A DNA stretch of 64,000 nucleotides from Ulota crispa (lineage: Eukaryota > Streptophyta > Bryopsida > Orthotrichales > Orthotrichaceae), in assembly GCA_963920765.1 (NCBI GenBank), contig OY987243.1:6014001-6078000 (forward strand), in the 5' to 3' direction. Shown one piece after another: positions 10,509 through 23,230 of the stretch. The notes under the pieces are model-generated. The model made no database searches. It worked only from the letters and a program-made list of their open reading frames with translations, and was not told the origin of the DNA. How positions within the stretch are numbered: the first letter of the stretch is position 1; every line of letters starts with the position of its first letter. The translations under genes were made by a program, and so were the position numbers.

Positions 10509-13210
10509 TGCTAATATCTCAAGAAATTTTGATTTCCAGTACATTTCCTTCAATGAAGAGTTCTATTCCACTGATGTAAAGAATACCCTGTTGTCCACTC
10601 AGAAAATGACGTCTTCAAGCGGTTGCTATTGTTATCCACCTCTCCTCCTGTAGACCCCGCAATGCTTGTTCCCTATACTCAGTCTACAAACTGGTCGCCA
10701 ATTGAAATAGTTGTACTCCACCCTTATTGAGCCCAATGCTGCGGAGTGCAATCATTGTCCTTGCTAATGAATGGCTTCCTCTATTTTCCTAACTCAAACT
10801 CTGAACTTGAGTCCTTCAAAGAGTAGTTTCCGCCTCTAGATGTGTTATCACATTCTCAGATTCATGAATGGTTTCTCATACAATAGTAACAACACTACTG
10901 ATAATCCACAAGGTAAAAACAAAGTTTGTAAAATTAGTAGGTTTCAGCTTTACAAGACCACAGCAGAGGTATCACACATGTAAAACCCTACGTTTGCCCA
11001 AAGGCTGAATCCCAGAACTTCAAAAGAAGAATCACCGGAAATGCGCGTAGTGCCGCCATCACCCATAACACAAGAAACTTGGAACAAGTGCACATGAAAG
11101 GAAGAATGACAACCATGCAACTCTAACTACCTTGACAGAGACCATCACAGAGTAAGCATTCATCAAGAATTGTGCCTTTTTGCTATTGGACAGTGTCAGG
11201 TTTTCATCCATATGTAACCCTAATTACTAAAGTAGTCCTACATGGGTCCTAAATTCCCAATTTCTTCAACGAGGTTTTTGTTGGTCTTTAATGCCGTCTC
11301 TAGTTTTAGAAATCCCAAAGCTTTGACGATACTAATTGCAGCAGCAGATCTCAGTTAAGCTTTGCAAAGAGGGCGACTGATGACTGTAAATTGACACCTC
11401 TATTGCCTCAGGTCTACTTTCATTGGCGTGTTACTACACCTTGTTATCAAAGAAGCTAACAATAGTTTACAAAGGAGTCACTTCTAGAAACATCATTGTG
11501 CGGAAAGAAGAGCTTTGCAAAACAGAGGGCCTTCATAACCGAGGTAAGAAAACTTATAGAAAGTTTAGAATGGTCGATAGGTCTCCTACAATAGTTTCAT
11601 TCTAGACTACTGATTTCAGTCACTTCTAGCTGAACCACAGGATTTTCATTTTGGACTGCTATAAATTTGAATGCTACCTACATTGCACTACTACAACTTA
11701 CTGCGATATGCTATTCTCAGAAAACTACATACAAGAAATTTTGCTTGTACATCCGCACCAAATGAGAAGAGAGGAATTACAAGTGTAATTAGGTATACTT
11801 TCACAATACTCAATGTTCTTTTCAGCAACCAATACATTCTGCCTCTATCATCGTCACTTTACCTATGACCTAAATTTTAGCACATCTTTTCTCTTCATAC
11901 AAAATGCGCACATTTTATCTTCTTCTTATAATTTCAACTTCTTGAATTATTGGAAAACATATCCAATCTAATAGGTAATGAGGAGGAATTGTAGCCTTGT
12001 AGATTGAGCTCATGCTCAATACTTGTAATTCCTTTAGCTATAAAACACAGCAGTGACAGTTTCCTCTCGTATACAAAAGTGGTATCCAATGTGATTTGTG
12101 AGATTTTGGTTTAAATGTTGCCAACAAAAAACAATGATTCCCAATCATCCCTTCCTTTTCCAAACTTTGTAATATGCTCTTATTTCTATTCTCACTCACT
12201 TTAAAGTCATGTCGTTCACTAGGGTACTGCAGCACTTTGTGATGGTTGAAATAAATGTTTAATTTCTGAAACTGTAATGGCCACCACTGTGAGGACCATA
12301 GTTTTCTACACCTCAGATTACATGTTTTCATTACAAGGAAATATTTATGTGAAATGGAAATGAAGGGATAGAAATTGGTAATGTTTGGTTTGGTTTCCAT
12401 GTCCTTCTTTAATCACCTTCTTCCATGTTTTCACTATTTTAGTGGAATCTTCAAGGAGGGAATTATGTGCTCACTGCAACTTTGATGCACACTAATTCTC
12501 ATAACAAATTTTACAAATTTGCCATAGATGCTTCCTTGAAATTTACGTTAGCAAGTAGAATTCCATTTGCTGTGATGCATACTTCATAAAGGTAGATGCT
12601 GACTTCAATTGCACATATATCCAAAAATCTAAGCAATATTATTGGTGGTGGAAAAACTCATTACATGCTTATAGCCTAAGATAGTCATGTTCCATGTGAC
12701 AGCCAGAGTACCTTGAATGTAATATCCAAAGTTCAATTAATATATGGTTTCTAATGTGGAGATAAAATAATTTTGTCTGAGGAAAATAATCTCCACTACT
12801 CTATGGTTATTCCATTTGTTCAATGTCCTTCTCTTTGCCAGTAATGTATAGTTTTTGGTAGAGAATACTCTGTACTTACTATGAAACTTGTCATTTCACT
12901 ATTGATTAATTACAATATTGATAGTTACAAGGTTTAAATTAATCCAAAGCATTGGTCCTATACTCATGTATGATCATATACGTGAATGCTTCATATGCTA
13001 TATACATTTTCAAGTGTTTTTTTGGGTACTTGTAATGAACAAAGTCTCAAAGAAATTGTGATCGATAGCATGCCCTATGTAAATCAAACTATAAGGATGA
13101 TGCACTGTCATTTTAAGGTTCCTAATACTTTTTAACTGTAAGACATTAGAGAGGGACATCATCATCAAAGATGGCATGCACTATCAAACAAAATTTATAG
13201 GATTGATTCT
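10509..13210. other. Interior of the CACTA element, no recognisable gene
   Basis: About 2.7 kb of AT-rich sequence between the two diverging transposon genes. It probably holds their promoters or first introns. No ORF with family resemblance seen. Confidence 0.35.
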
Positions 13211-13216
13211 ATTTTG

Positions 13217-16200
13217 CAGCATGGAGTCATATCGTCAAGGAGAGGCATACCACATTGAAAAAAATATTGCTGCCCGTTAAGGTATTCTACGATACCCATG
13301 TGGTTGCAAGAAGTGCCATGGATTTCAAACACAATCCACTCACACAATGGAACGGCATCACAGAAAGTATGGGCAAGACGAGCAACTACTCAAGCCACTA
13401 CTAGTGAGTTCCCAAACTACATGATGGTCAGTGTTGTGCATTTATTACCATGTTTTTTTGTGCAGTTGGTGTTTCGTGCATGGAGTGGTTCAACTTGGGT
13501 CTTGCACACTGCCTAACTGGCTGAAAATTAGAACTATGAGTAACTAGTTGTAGGTGGAAGAAATAATTCTTCATGTCAATAACATCTTGTACAAAGAGGC
13601 AAAACACTCTTCATAACAATGTACACATAGCACTTACTGTATTGAACATATGCTTACTTAGAAATAATGAACGTACACCATGTTCACAGTATGCTAGGAA
13701 CCCTATGGAATTACTACTACAATATTCTAAGTAATGCATAACAGATGTAAGCATTTCACAGGGATTGCGCTTTGAGAAACAGCATTGTAAAAAATTGTTT
13801 TCTATTGTAAAAAAATAGACATTCAGCATTAGTTTTGTTGTCCATTCAGTTTTTGAAGTAAGTGGGGAGGTATGTCATGTGCAAGTGCCCTGAAGTTTGA
13901 ACATACACTAAATCCCGCCGATGCTGAAACCACTTGCTGTTCTGAGTCACGCATTTAACCTAGGCAACACTCACACTACAGGCGTTCACAATTCTTTGAC
14001 TTTTTGATCTCATAGTGAATTGTACATCTGTCTTTCTGCCATAGGTAGTTTCTAGAGCTTTGAGCAATTGTCCATAGTATTACTATAAGAATTCAACTTC
14101 TTCACGTGGACTGCACTTCGTACAAACTACAAAGTGCCGGCAAGTTCTATACTTGTGTATCCGACATGCATTGCATATACAGAAAGAATAGTTCTAAGCA
14201 TTGCTCATGTTTTAAAGATGAATTCTGGAAGAGCTCGATATACAACAGTAAGCAACCCAATAGAAGGGGCTGACAGAATAGACGGAGACGTTGAAGGGGG
14301 AGAACAATAGTTTGACCAAATGGAAGAAGACAAACCCAATACAACAATAAACTTTGAGGAAATGGCTGAGAATTTTTTCTCTAGGGTGGATGAAATCCAC
14401 TCCAGTATTGGCAATGACAAGGACAAAGTGCTAGACTTTGAGGAAATTTCTTTAATAGAAGAAGAGGAGGATAATATAGCGCTTGTTGAGAAGCTATTGG
14501 AGAAGTTAGCACAACCTTTATTCCCAAGTTCCAAAACAAGTTGTTTACAATTTAGTATTGTGCTGATGTCCTTGTGCACATTATTCTCTGTCAGTTGTTA
14601 GTGCCTAAATGAGCTGCTGACCTTTTTGAAACAAGTTGTTTTACTTGAGAACAATAACTGTCCAAAGAACTCATACAACCTTAGGTCAATGATAACCAAA
14701 CTAGGATTGTCACACAATAGTATACATTGTTGTAGTTGTGGGAAAACTCTGCTTTGGAAAGAGAATTTAAATTTATAGCAGTGTCCAAAATGCCTAAAAT
14801 CTAGATACATAGTAGGCTCAAAAACAATACTTATTAGAATCCTCAGATATTTTTCAGTTATAAGGAGGTTACATTGACTTTATAGATGTCCAGAAATTGC
14901 AAAGTTATTGCAATGGCATGCAAGAAATCATTTGACAAATGGGAAAATGAGATCTATTGTAGATAGTGAGCAATGGCAATTTGTGCAAGAGAAATATCCA
15001 AACTTCAATAGAGAATCTAGAAACATCAAGATGGGGCTTTCTTTGGATGGGGTGAACCCTTACAGTCTTCAATTGTCAAAGCACTCTGTTTGACCAGTAC
15101 TTATAGTTTTGTACAACTTACCACCTTACCTTGTGACAACGAAGTTCTTTCTTGCACTTACAATGATCATCCTTGGTCCTAATTCGCCATCAGAAGACAA
15201 TATTGACATTTTCTTACAGCCATTGTTGCAAGACCTCAAGAAATTGTAGACATGAGTGCCTGCAATTGATATGTTGGTATCCAGATCAAATAGGCAATTC
15301 ACATTGAGGGCCATGCTATTGTGGACAATAAACAACTTTCCAGAGTATACGTTGACATCTGGGCAAATTGGGAAGGGTTTTGCTGGCTGCCCAGTTTGCG
15401 GCAAGGGGACATTTGCGGAGCACTCTAGCAAAACTAACAAGGTGGTGTACCTGGGAAATTGTCAGTGGTTATGCAAAGACCATTAGTGGAGAAGTGCAAG
15501 AGTAGCATTCAATGGTGAGGTTAACCACGACTTTGCTCCCCCTTGTCAAACATGCCAAAAAGTAGCAAAGCATGGTGTATGGCAAGAGTTGTATTTGAAG
15601 TGTGGTGGGCGGGCAAACGCAAAGCATGACCTAGTGAAGACGACTAGAGTTAAGAGTATGAGCACTCTCTATAACTTGCCGTACTAGGCGGTGAAAATCC
15701 AATTCAAACTTATTTTTCTTACTTCAAAGTTTTAATATTAAAACTAAAGGACTTGTATTGAAAATATTAGGTAACGTTGCGTCATGGTCACTATATGAGA
15801 CATGCTCACTCTAATGTGGGGCAGAAAAATTTAGCACTTGTTTTCAATTTTCTGATTATCTCTTCAAGACAGAAGGAACTGCTTCTTTAGTACTCATGGA
15901 AGCGGAGGTAGAAATTTGGTTGAAGTAATGAAAAAACAACCCTTCTAATGACCATTGATAGAATGGATGAATCAGAAAATGTATTTGACAACTGCAATTA
16001 GTAAGTGGGAATTATTAGTTCATGTTTATTATTGTTCTTGGTGCTGGGTTTTGTAACGTACTAATGGGGAACATGTAAAAATAATAGGCATGCATATATG
16101 TGAGTCAGTGTAAGTGAATCCTTGCTTGTCTTCTTTGCATTTGTGAACACAATCTAAAATGACTTCATGTGTGTGGAAGAACCGGAATATAAATTCAAAA

Positions 16201-19200
16201 ACTGCTTCTAGAGAAATGGGTTGGGATGATAAAAATAGTTGTTGTTCATGATGATGTAGAATTTTCTGGATCACTATTTTTGCCATCTCTGCAGTGGCAA
16301 TGATTTGCATTGTTTTGGTTTATTCAGGAACTTCCAATAAGGCATACCCTTGACAATATGTGCTGCAAAAAAAACATGTGTGAGAACTTGCTAAGAACTT
16401 TGTCTGGAGAGAACGATGGAATCAACTTTAGGGAAGATATGCAAGTAAGGAATATTTGTCCACATTTACACCTCCAACCTAATCCTGACGGGCAATCTTA
16501 CTTCATGCTTGATGCGCTATACGTGCTCACAAAAGACCAGCAGGAGAATTTCATGAAAACTTTATTAGAGTTGAAGTTCCCTTCCAACTATGTGACACCT
16601 TCTAGTCAAAAGATTAAGGATGGGAAGCTAACGGGTCTGAAAACGCATGACTACCATGCTCTCCTCAAGCACGTAATGCCACTATGCCTTAGGAATATAG
16701 GGAATGTGGCAATTATTGGGGCAATCATGCGTGTTAGTAGACTTTTCAAAAAATTGTGTGCTAAGGTGGTAGACCCCTCAAAAAAGGAGAAAATGCTAAA
16801 TGAAGTAGCAAAGACAGTTTGTAGTTTAGAGATGGAACTACTGCCTTCATCTTTTGTGATCATGATGCACTTGCTACTTCACTTAGTAGAAGAACTCTAC
16901 ACTTGCGGTCCTGTCCATACGCGATGGATGTTTCCAATGGAAAGGTATATGAAGGTCCTAAAAGGTTTTGTGAAAAACAAAAATAAGCCTGAAGGTAGTA
17001 TGGCCCTTAGTTATACTAGGGAGGAATCTATTGGTTTTGTAAATGAGTACCTTACTAACTACACTCCGACAACAAAGAGAGCATGGGACAAAAAAGAGGA
17101 CGCAATTATGTATGACGAGGTTCCAGATCGGTCAAAGCGTGAACGCCCTATGGATCCGGCATTTCAGAAAATGATACATGCCTTTGTCTTGGATAACACC
17201 ATCCATACGGAACCATATAGAAGGTACTGTTGTTCCCTACATCTTCTATGAATTTCATGTAGTTCTGGTGAAATAACTTACTCACATGTTTTATGACTGT
17301 GTTTGATGTTAGAGCTGTGAATGCAATGCGTGTTGTAGTTGTGTTAGTGTTCACCATTTAGAGAGTAGAAGGTTTTTATCAGAGTGCATGATTACAAATA
17401 CAAGTTCTGTAGTTAAAAGTATTTGTTAGTAACGTGCAATGAGCTGCTATGGGAATTAAAATAATTTAAGCAAACCTATTTAAGTATTACAAAACGAGGG
17501 GAATTGGACGCTGCTAAGTGAGGGTTAGTTGAGTGCCTCAAACAAATCTTCTGATGAGGATGAGAGAGGACAAACACTATAAGTAATGAAATGAGGTCTA
17601 ACATAATGTATGGAAAGTGAGATTAGATTGATAGGAGCGATGAAGAAATTTTTATTTCTTTCGATTTTATTGCCACATTTTCTGTTAGCATTCATGTTAC
17701 CAACTGTGCTTATAGAGTAGTACGCTCAAAAACCGTTCGTTCATTTTGAACCATCCAGTAGCTTGTTGTGAAATGGTGCATTGGTGGTTCTTACATTGGC
17801 CTCTTACAACTCATTGAATACATGGAAGAAAATTTGTTTTTAATTGCAAGAGGCAATTGTTCTCCTTGCTTCCTCAAATCTCTTCAAAACTTGCAAGTGA
17901 ACGGTTCTTGGAAGGTCTAAGGTTAATAGTAGGTACCTATGCTACATGCACTTTGACAATTTGTAAGTAATTGAAAAATGCTTCAAAAAATATGAAACGA
18001 CTTATGTTGCATTTAGCATGTATTTCACTTTGTCTAAAAAATGAACTAAGAATCCTTCCATCCACGGAAGACCATGAGAAAGAGGGATGAGCCTTTACAT
18101 GGGCGGTTTTCAAGCGTACTATCTTATTAGTAATGTTGTTGTTTTACTAAAGTGTAAAGGGGTGTGAGATTGCGCGTTACCAAGGCGATACATGTTGATG
18201 TGTTTATCTTTGTGGAAATCCTATTTTTTGAAATGACTATTATTTTTGTTTTACATTTACAAGGCACTTCTGATGTAAGGATGTTATGTGTAAGAATTCG
18301 GCATCTGTAGAAATACATGAAGTCTAGAAAGAAAGCTTTTAAGTGTGTAGAGAGAAAGAAACAGCAAACGTGTATGGATTATGCAGCTGTACTTTATTTT
18401 TTTTTAAACTGAGCCTAATTTCATAAACAAGTCGGTGCTATATATCGTGTTATTGAACTAGTATTGTTTAAGTTCATCCCAACTATGTATTTCATACATA
18501 CTTGTTGTAGTCATTACGGAGTAATGTGTTCAGAGTTTTGGTAATTGTATTTGTAACATTGAATGGCTGGTAATTGATTAAAGGTATAGGCTTTGCGGTA
18601 ATTCAGCTTGAATTCTTATGTACGTCAATGCATGTCCATGACCTTGAATGTTTTGATGAGATTGTACCTTTGTGTATCACTAAAACCGATTTGTGATGTG
18701 CAGGAGATACAAGCAGGCAATAATACAACGTGAAGCTGAAAGAGATAACTTCAGAAGACAGAATAGGAGACGAGGAAGGCAACCCCCCTTTGTATTTCCT
18801 AGGGATCTGCAACCATTACCTAACTTTGGTGATTGGGCCATTCAAGAAGTGAAGAGGGAAGAAGAACAAGGCGTGACAGTGTCATCGGATGTTGTGCACA
18901 CATGCGGAGGACCGTTACCGTGCGCAACAGCTTATAAGACACTGTCGGCATTTGGAAACCATTATTGAATTATCAGCGCCAAGCAATCTATGAGGACCAC
19001 AAATAGCAAGGTGGCTGCAACCTTTAAACATATGTGTCAAAATGGCAGGCGTGACACTAATCAAATAGAGGCACAAGTGGAGTATGTTGGTCATATCAAA
19101 GAAATTTTGGAGCTAAATTACATACGTCATTGTATAGTTGTTTTTGTTTGCGATTTTGTAAAGGCAAATTATGTCAGCAAAAATGCTATTGTTAAACAAG

Positions 19201-19920
19201 ACAAATGGGGGTTCACATTGGTAAATTACAATAGGAGGCCTGGATATGTCTATAGGGACAGTTTCTGTTTTCCACCAGAGTGTGAGCAGGTATACTATTT
19301 GAATGCAAGAGAAGGGTTTGGCTGGAGAGTAGTAATGAGGAAAGATATTCAGGTGAAGCGGGTGGTGCCCAACAACAAAGAAGACTCCAACGATTGCTTG
19401 TTTGACGTGGGATCAGATCTCAACTTTCAAAGCTTATAATCGCAGGTAGACGTTGATGAAGGCGCTGTACCTCCAGCTTTGACAGGGCACAATGTTTTCA
19501 TGAATCAAGTCCTTGTACGAGGATGGAATGCATCGGGGAGAGGACACAGGGGTCGTGGCCCTCAGAGGAATGTAGGATCCACAAGTGCACATGCAGATGC
19601 GGTAGAATTGCCAAGGGTGAACCGCTCTTGAGGAGTCTATGCAGCTCGTTGCCCATGTTGACAACGTGCTCCACTGAACAGTAGCGGAAATTTGAACAAC
19701 GACATTGAAACAAGGAGCATGAATCAAAGGAAGATGCTGTGAACATCACTGCTGCAAGTCATGGTCCAAGAGGAAGTCGAATTGCAAGACCTATCTTTGG
19801 AAATACAAGTCCAAGAGATTTGGGTGACCATGTGGTGGAAGTTAATCTGGACGACGAGAATTTGGAGGAGATAGAGGATAATGTAGACGATCTTTGTGTA
19901 ACTTCAGAGGATAGCTAAAT
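13217..19920 (+). pseudogene. TNP2-like CACTA transposase, decayed
   Basis: Blocks appear in the order of the TNP2 family. Transposase-associated domain at 13274-13420: ILRYPCGCKKCHGF. Acidic linker at 14215-14600. A zinc-binding-like block around 14640-14860: LGLSHNSIHCCSCGKTLLWK then CPKC. Transposase_21 at about 14905-15690: MGLSLDGVNPYSLQ, LPPYLVTTKFF, LRAMLLWTINNFPEYT, CPVCGKGTF. DUF4218 exon at 16328-17223: LPIRHTLDNM, LKTHDYHALLKHVMPLCLR, HTRWMFPMERYMKVLKGFVK. It splices in frame to 18704-18968. DUF4216 at about 19130-19436: NRRPGYVYRDSFCFPPE. The Transposase_21 part carries stops at or near 15091, 15247 and 15484. One stop at about 18966 breaks the last exon. Upstream parts also have stops, including one just before the CGCKKC block. 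The DUF4218 exon is fully open. The catalytic part cannot be made intact, so this is a pseudogene. Exact exon borders upstream of 16328 are uncertain. Confidence 0.85.
17714..18125. mobile_element. TIR element (AGTAGTACGCTCAAAAACCG ends), copy in a transposase intron
   Basis: The left end AGAGTAGTACGCTCAAAAAC pairs with the right end CGGTTTTCAAGCGTACTATC. The interior matches the element at 47478-47876 over most of its length (shared words: TGCTTCAAAAAATATGAA; GTTGCATTTAGCAT). It lies inside the intron 17224-18703 of the CACTA transposase gene. Non-coding; superfamily unassigned. Confidence 0.6.
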
Positions 19921-20525
19921 TACATGTTAGGTAGAAGAAGAAGTAACTAGATTAGCTGTTTCCATATTTGTAAATGCGCTGAGAAATTTTGAGAAATTGT
20001 AAAAGGTGTTATTATTGAAAAAGTAAATTGGTGGTTTTACTGTTACTTCTGAAATACTGTGAGTAAAGTCCTGAAAAATCAATTGGCCATATGGCATGAG
20101 TGAAATAATTGTCATTACGTAGGGGATGAAACCTTTATAAATGCATTTGAAACACCATTGGGTTCTCATGGATGAATGTATTGGGAGACAACACTAGAAA
20201 AGTGCTTGCACATGTGTCTCCACGACCCAAGAATAAGATTATTTCATTCTAAAAGGAGGACACTGATAGATGTACAAGATTAGGAAGTACTGTAGGAAAG
20301 TGCATTAATGTGACAAAATGGTTTATTGACAGGTGAAGCTGTCAAATCTCGAGTTTTTGTCAACTGCCACCAAGAGTTGAGACTTTTTTGTCATGTGAAC
20401 CACCATTTTCCCGTAGTGGAAGTACAACTAATGAATGAGTTTGGATGAATGAGTATGTGGCTAAAGTGGATGTAAAGCTGAGGACATGTGGCAAGAAAGT
20501 GAGCGTTTTTATTCTCAACATTGAG

Positions 20526-23230
20526 AGCATCTCTAGCCTTCTTCTCCACATGGAGCACAACAAAATAGGATGTGCAGTGTGATAATATAATTGACAAGGA
20601 CAAGGACAATTTTGGGTTGGAGACCTAATGTTTGTTCCAAAGTACAATTGCCTAGGGCTGTGACTTTGTGAGTAGGTTTGTGTTCCTAGAAATTTAATTG
20701 TTGTTGTTGCTCCTTTGCACACAAGGACGGTCCTTGACCTCTTTGCTCTCCAAAGGTGTAAGCCGTGCTCTCCAAAAGTGCAAGCCAAATGCTCTATGCC
20801 AGGATCACTTCCTAAAAAAAGACCAACTTACAAAAATCAATACAACAATCAAGTGCACTCAGATTTAGAGAACATCAGGTACACCAAATTGACTGTTTTT
20901 CAGCAAGGCGGTGATGAAGAACAATCACTTTCTCCTAATGAGAGCTTGCTTGAAAGCAATCTCAGCTATCCGATACAACCTAATTCCAATAGAATATAGA
21001 TAGTTTCAAATTTTTAAAAAAGAGCAATTTCCAAGGACTTTTCATTCTCCCTTTCAAAGCATTCTCTTATTCCCCCTTATGAATTTCAAGTTGGTGATGC
21101 ATAACCATCCAATGCTTTAAAATATCAAATTTGAAAAATTCCAATCACTTTTCACCCTTCATTTTGGGTGCCTATTGCTCTTCCTTTGTGACATTTCACC
21201 TTTACTTTGAGAGCCTTTTTCTCTCCTTTCCTCCTCTCTATTAGAACTTATGATATTTATAAAAAATTATGCCATGACATGTCACTATATCATGGTTGAC
21301 ACATCATTATAATATGGAATAGACACAACACATCATTATATCATGAGACAAACAGACACGCCACCTTTTGTATTATACACTTATACTAGACGCGCTTTGC
21401 TGCAAATGACTTTTCTATGTGAGTTTTAATGCACCTTTTCCTTACCTAATTCCCTATGTCCCCCTTCCTTGAATTAAAATTTTTGAGGAACATACACACA
21501 CCTTATGCTACAAAGAGTTATAAACTTGTAATAATGATTTAAAATATCAAAATCAAAAAATTCCAATGACTTTTCACCATCCATCTAGGTACTTTTTCCT
21601 CTCCCTTTGTGGCGTTTCACCCTCCCTTTGGGTGCCTTTTTCTCTCCTTCCTCCCTTCTCTATTACAACTTGTGATGTTATTGATGTTAATAGAGAACAT
21701 TCATCATGAGACAAATAGACCAACCTTTATAGTATAAATAGATGTATAGACACATGAAATTTATACAAAATAACTGTTGTATGCTAGTGTAAAATTTGGT
21801 TGAAAATAGACAGAAAATGTCAAATTTCAATTGGTTAAGCAAAAATTTCTCCCTAAACGTTAGGTCGGAGGCATGCCACATCTTCATATTGATTAGAACT
21901 AATTAATCTAAAATCCGCTCAAATTAGTTCAAAAGATTCTTGCATTATTCAAATTCTTGCACTACTTAACAATTAACACAACTTGAGCAGCAATAACCCA
22001 TTGCTCTCATCACACTTGTCACCTCTCCACACACTTGTATTGTCAAAGACTTTAGAATCATGTTTACCTTTGGGAGATTCCCATTGAAGAACCTCCAAAA
22101 TGGAGCTTTAGGGCTTTGATTGCAAAATCAATGTCGTGGTTGACAAGGCGGCAAAGCTTTGGTGTGTTTGTATGGGATGTCCATGGACGTCTGCCATTGA
22201 AGTAGTTTTGCAGCAATTAGGGTTTTAAATTCACATACACCTCATGACATAGAAATTTTATATCGACAATCTTGAATAGGTTCATTGCTTGTTCAGCCAT
22301 TGAAGGTATGTTGCAAAACCCTAATTCCACATGCTGCAAAATTGTTGCATGTAGAAGAATCTAATTCTATCAATTACAAATAGCACTTACTTAACAATTT
22401 CACTACTTCAAATAAGAAAAATGGGTCTCTCATAGAGATTGTGTCACTGAAATTTTGTGATTGGTTGATTTGACTTTAGCCTCAAACAAAACCCACTCCA
22501 CACCTCCCTTCTTTCTTTAATAGAAGCAAAGTTGCATGTTGTATAGACAAGGTTTCTATGGGTGGATTTTGCAATCAAAAAAAGTCAATTGAACACAATT
22601 GAACGCATGTGTTAAGGATAACAAGATTTTTGTTGACTTGTGAGGAGTGCACAGTTTGATATTAAATATTAGATGTTTGCAATATATGCTTGTAGGCCCA
22701 CATTGAAGCTTAAAAATTAAGTAAACACAGTAGAATGAGGAGATTCATAAGGAAATTACGTTTTGTTTTTTTAGAGTTCCGATTATCACAGGTGGAAGTT
22801 TGAGACATCCTAATGTCTAGCATATGCAACTTATTTATTTATTAAACTTTGATTTTGTGCAATTCTTGAAAAAACATTGAGGTTCCAAAAAGCTATAAAT
22901 TGATTTGTAATGCAAGAAATATTTTTACATCACCACCAATCAAGCATCAAACAACCTAGTGCAAAACGGGTCGGTCGAAAATTCTCTTGCCTTATGGTTG
23001 TTGTTGTTATGAACAGTTCATGTCAAGAACAGGAAGGAGCTAAAATAAGAGAATAAGAGCTGAAACAATTGTAACCTTACAAAGGTTGGACTTTCTTACT
23101 TATGGGAGGCAAGCTATACTTGCATTTGAATGTTGCTTTACTCTAGGGGCATTTTGTGGATATCAGCATAACTTTGATCCCTACATTACTCTTGCAGACA
23201 ATTTCTTAGCTTGCCTAGTAAGCTCTCAAC
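20526..23230. other. Intergenic region with local duplications
   Basis: No gene is supported upstream of the DRC8-like start codon. It contains the direct repeat listed separately and long AT-rich tracts. The last few hundred bases before 23231 should hold the promoter and 5' UTR of the DRC8-like gene, but no element can be pinpointed. Confidence 0.4.
21110..21680. repeat. Diverged direct repeat of about 145 bp
   Basis: 21110-21260 and 21531-21680 align along their length. Shared words are TTTAAAATATCAAA, AAAAATTCCAAT, ACTTTTCACC, CCCTTTGTGG/TCCTTTGTGA and GCCTTTTTCTCTCCTT. This is a local duplication about 420 bp apart; its origin is unclear. Confidence 0.6.

Larger units (their letters stand above)
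5264..20418. mobile_element. CACTA (En/Spm, CMC) DNA transposon, 15.2 kb, nested in the Copia LTR
   Basis: The left end is CACTGCGGGGGAGGTGGTGA. The right end, read inwards, is CACTACGGGAAAATGGTGGT. The 3-bp target duplication GAA is intact at 5261-5263 and 20419-20421, and removing the element restores the LTR reading GTAGAAGTAC. Both subterminal regions carry scattered TTGACA/TGTCAA-type motifs, as expected for binding sites of a TNPA-like protein. Inside are a decayed TNPA-like gene on the minus strand (about 6890-8010) and a decayed TNP2-like transposase on the plus strand (about 13217-19920). The two point away from each other. Two smaller MITEs are nested within it (10089-10508 and 17714-18125). 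With both genes broken the element should be immobile unless helped in trans. Confidence 0.92.
3957..20520 (-). mobile_element. Copia-type LTR retrotransposon, gag-only, interrupted by a CACTA element
   Basis: The 5-bp target duplication TTGAG is intact at 3952-3956 and 20521-20525. The element reads on the minus strand. Its 3' LTR is 3957-4184 (228 bp; TGTTGAGAAT... to ...ACAACA in element orientation). Its 5' LTR is split into 20419-20520 and 5149-5263. Without the inserted CACTA the element is only about 1.4 kb. The internal 4185-5148 carries a primer-binding site, a broken gag and a polypurine tract, but no protease, integrase or reverse transcriptase. It is therefore non-autonomous and must have been mobilised in trans. 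By eye the two LTRs differ at about 7 of the first 115 aligned positions, so the insertion is not recent. Confidence 0.88.

Noticed and set aside
14205-14579. 124-codon minus-strand ORF opposite the transposase acidic linker
   Set aside because: Serine-rich complement of the acidic GAA/GAG-rich plus-strand frame.
20526-20560. GAGAGCATCTCTAGCC just after the Copia element as a Harbinger end
   Set aside because: No mirrored GATGCTC end or TTA duplication was found within reach.
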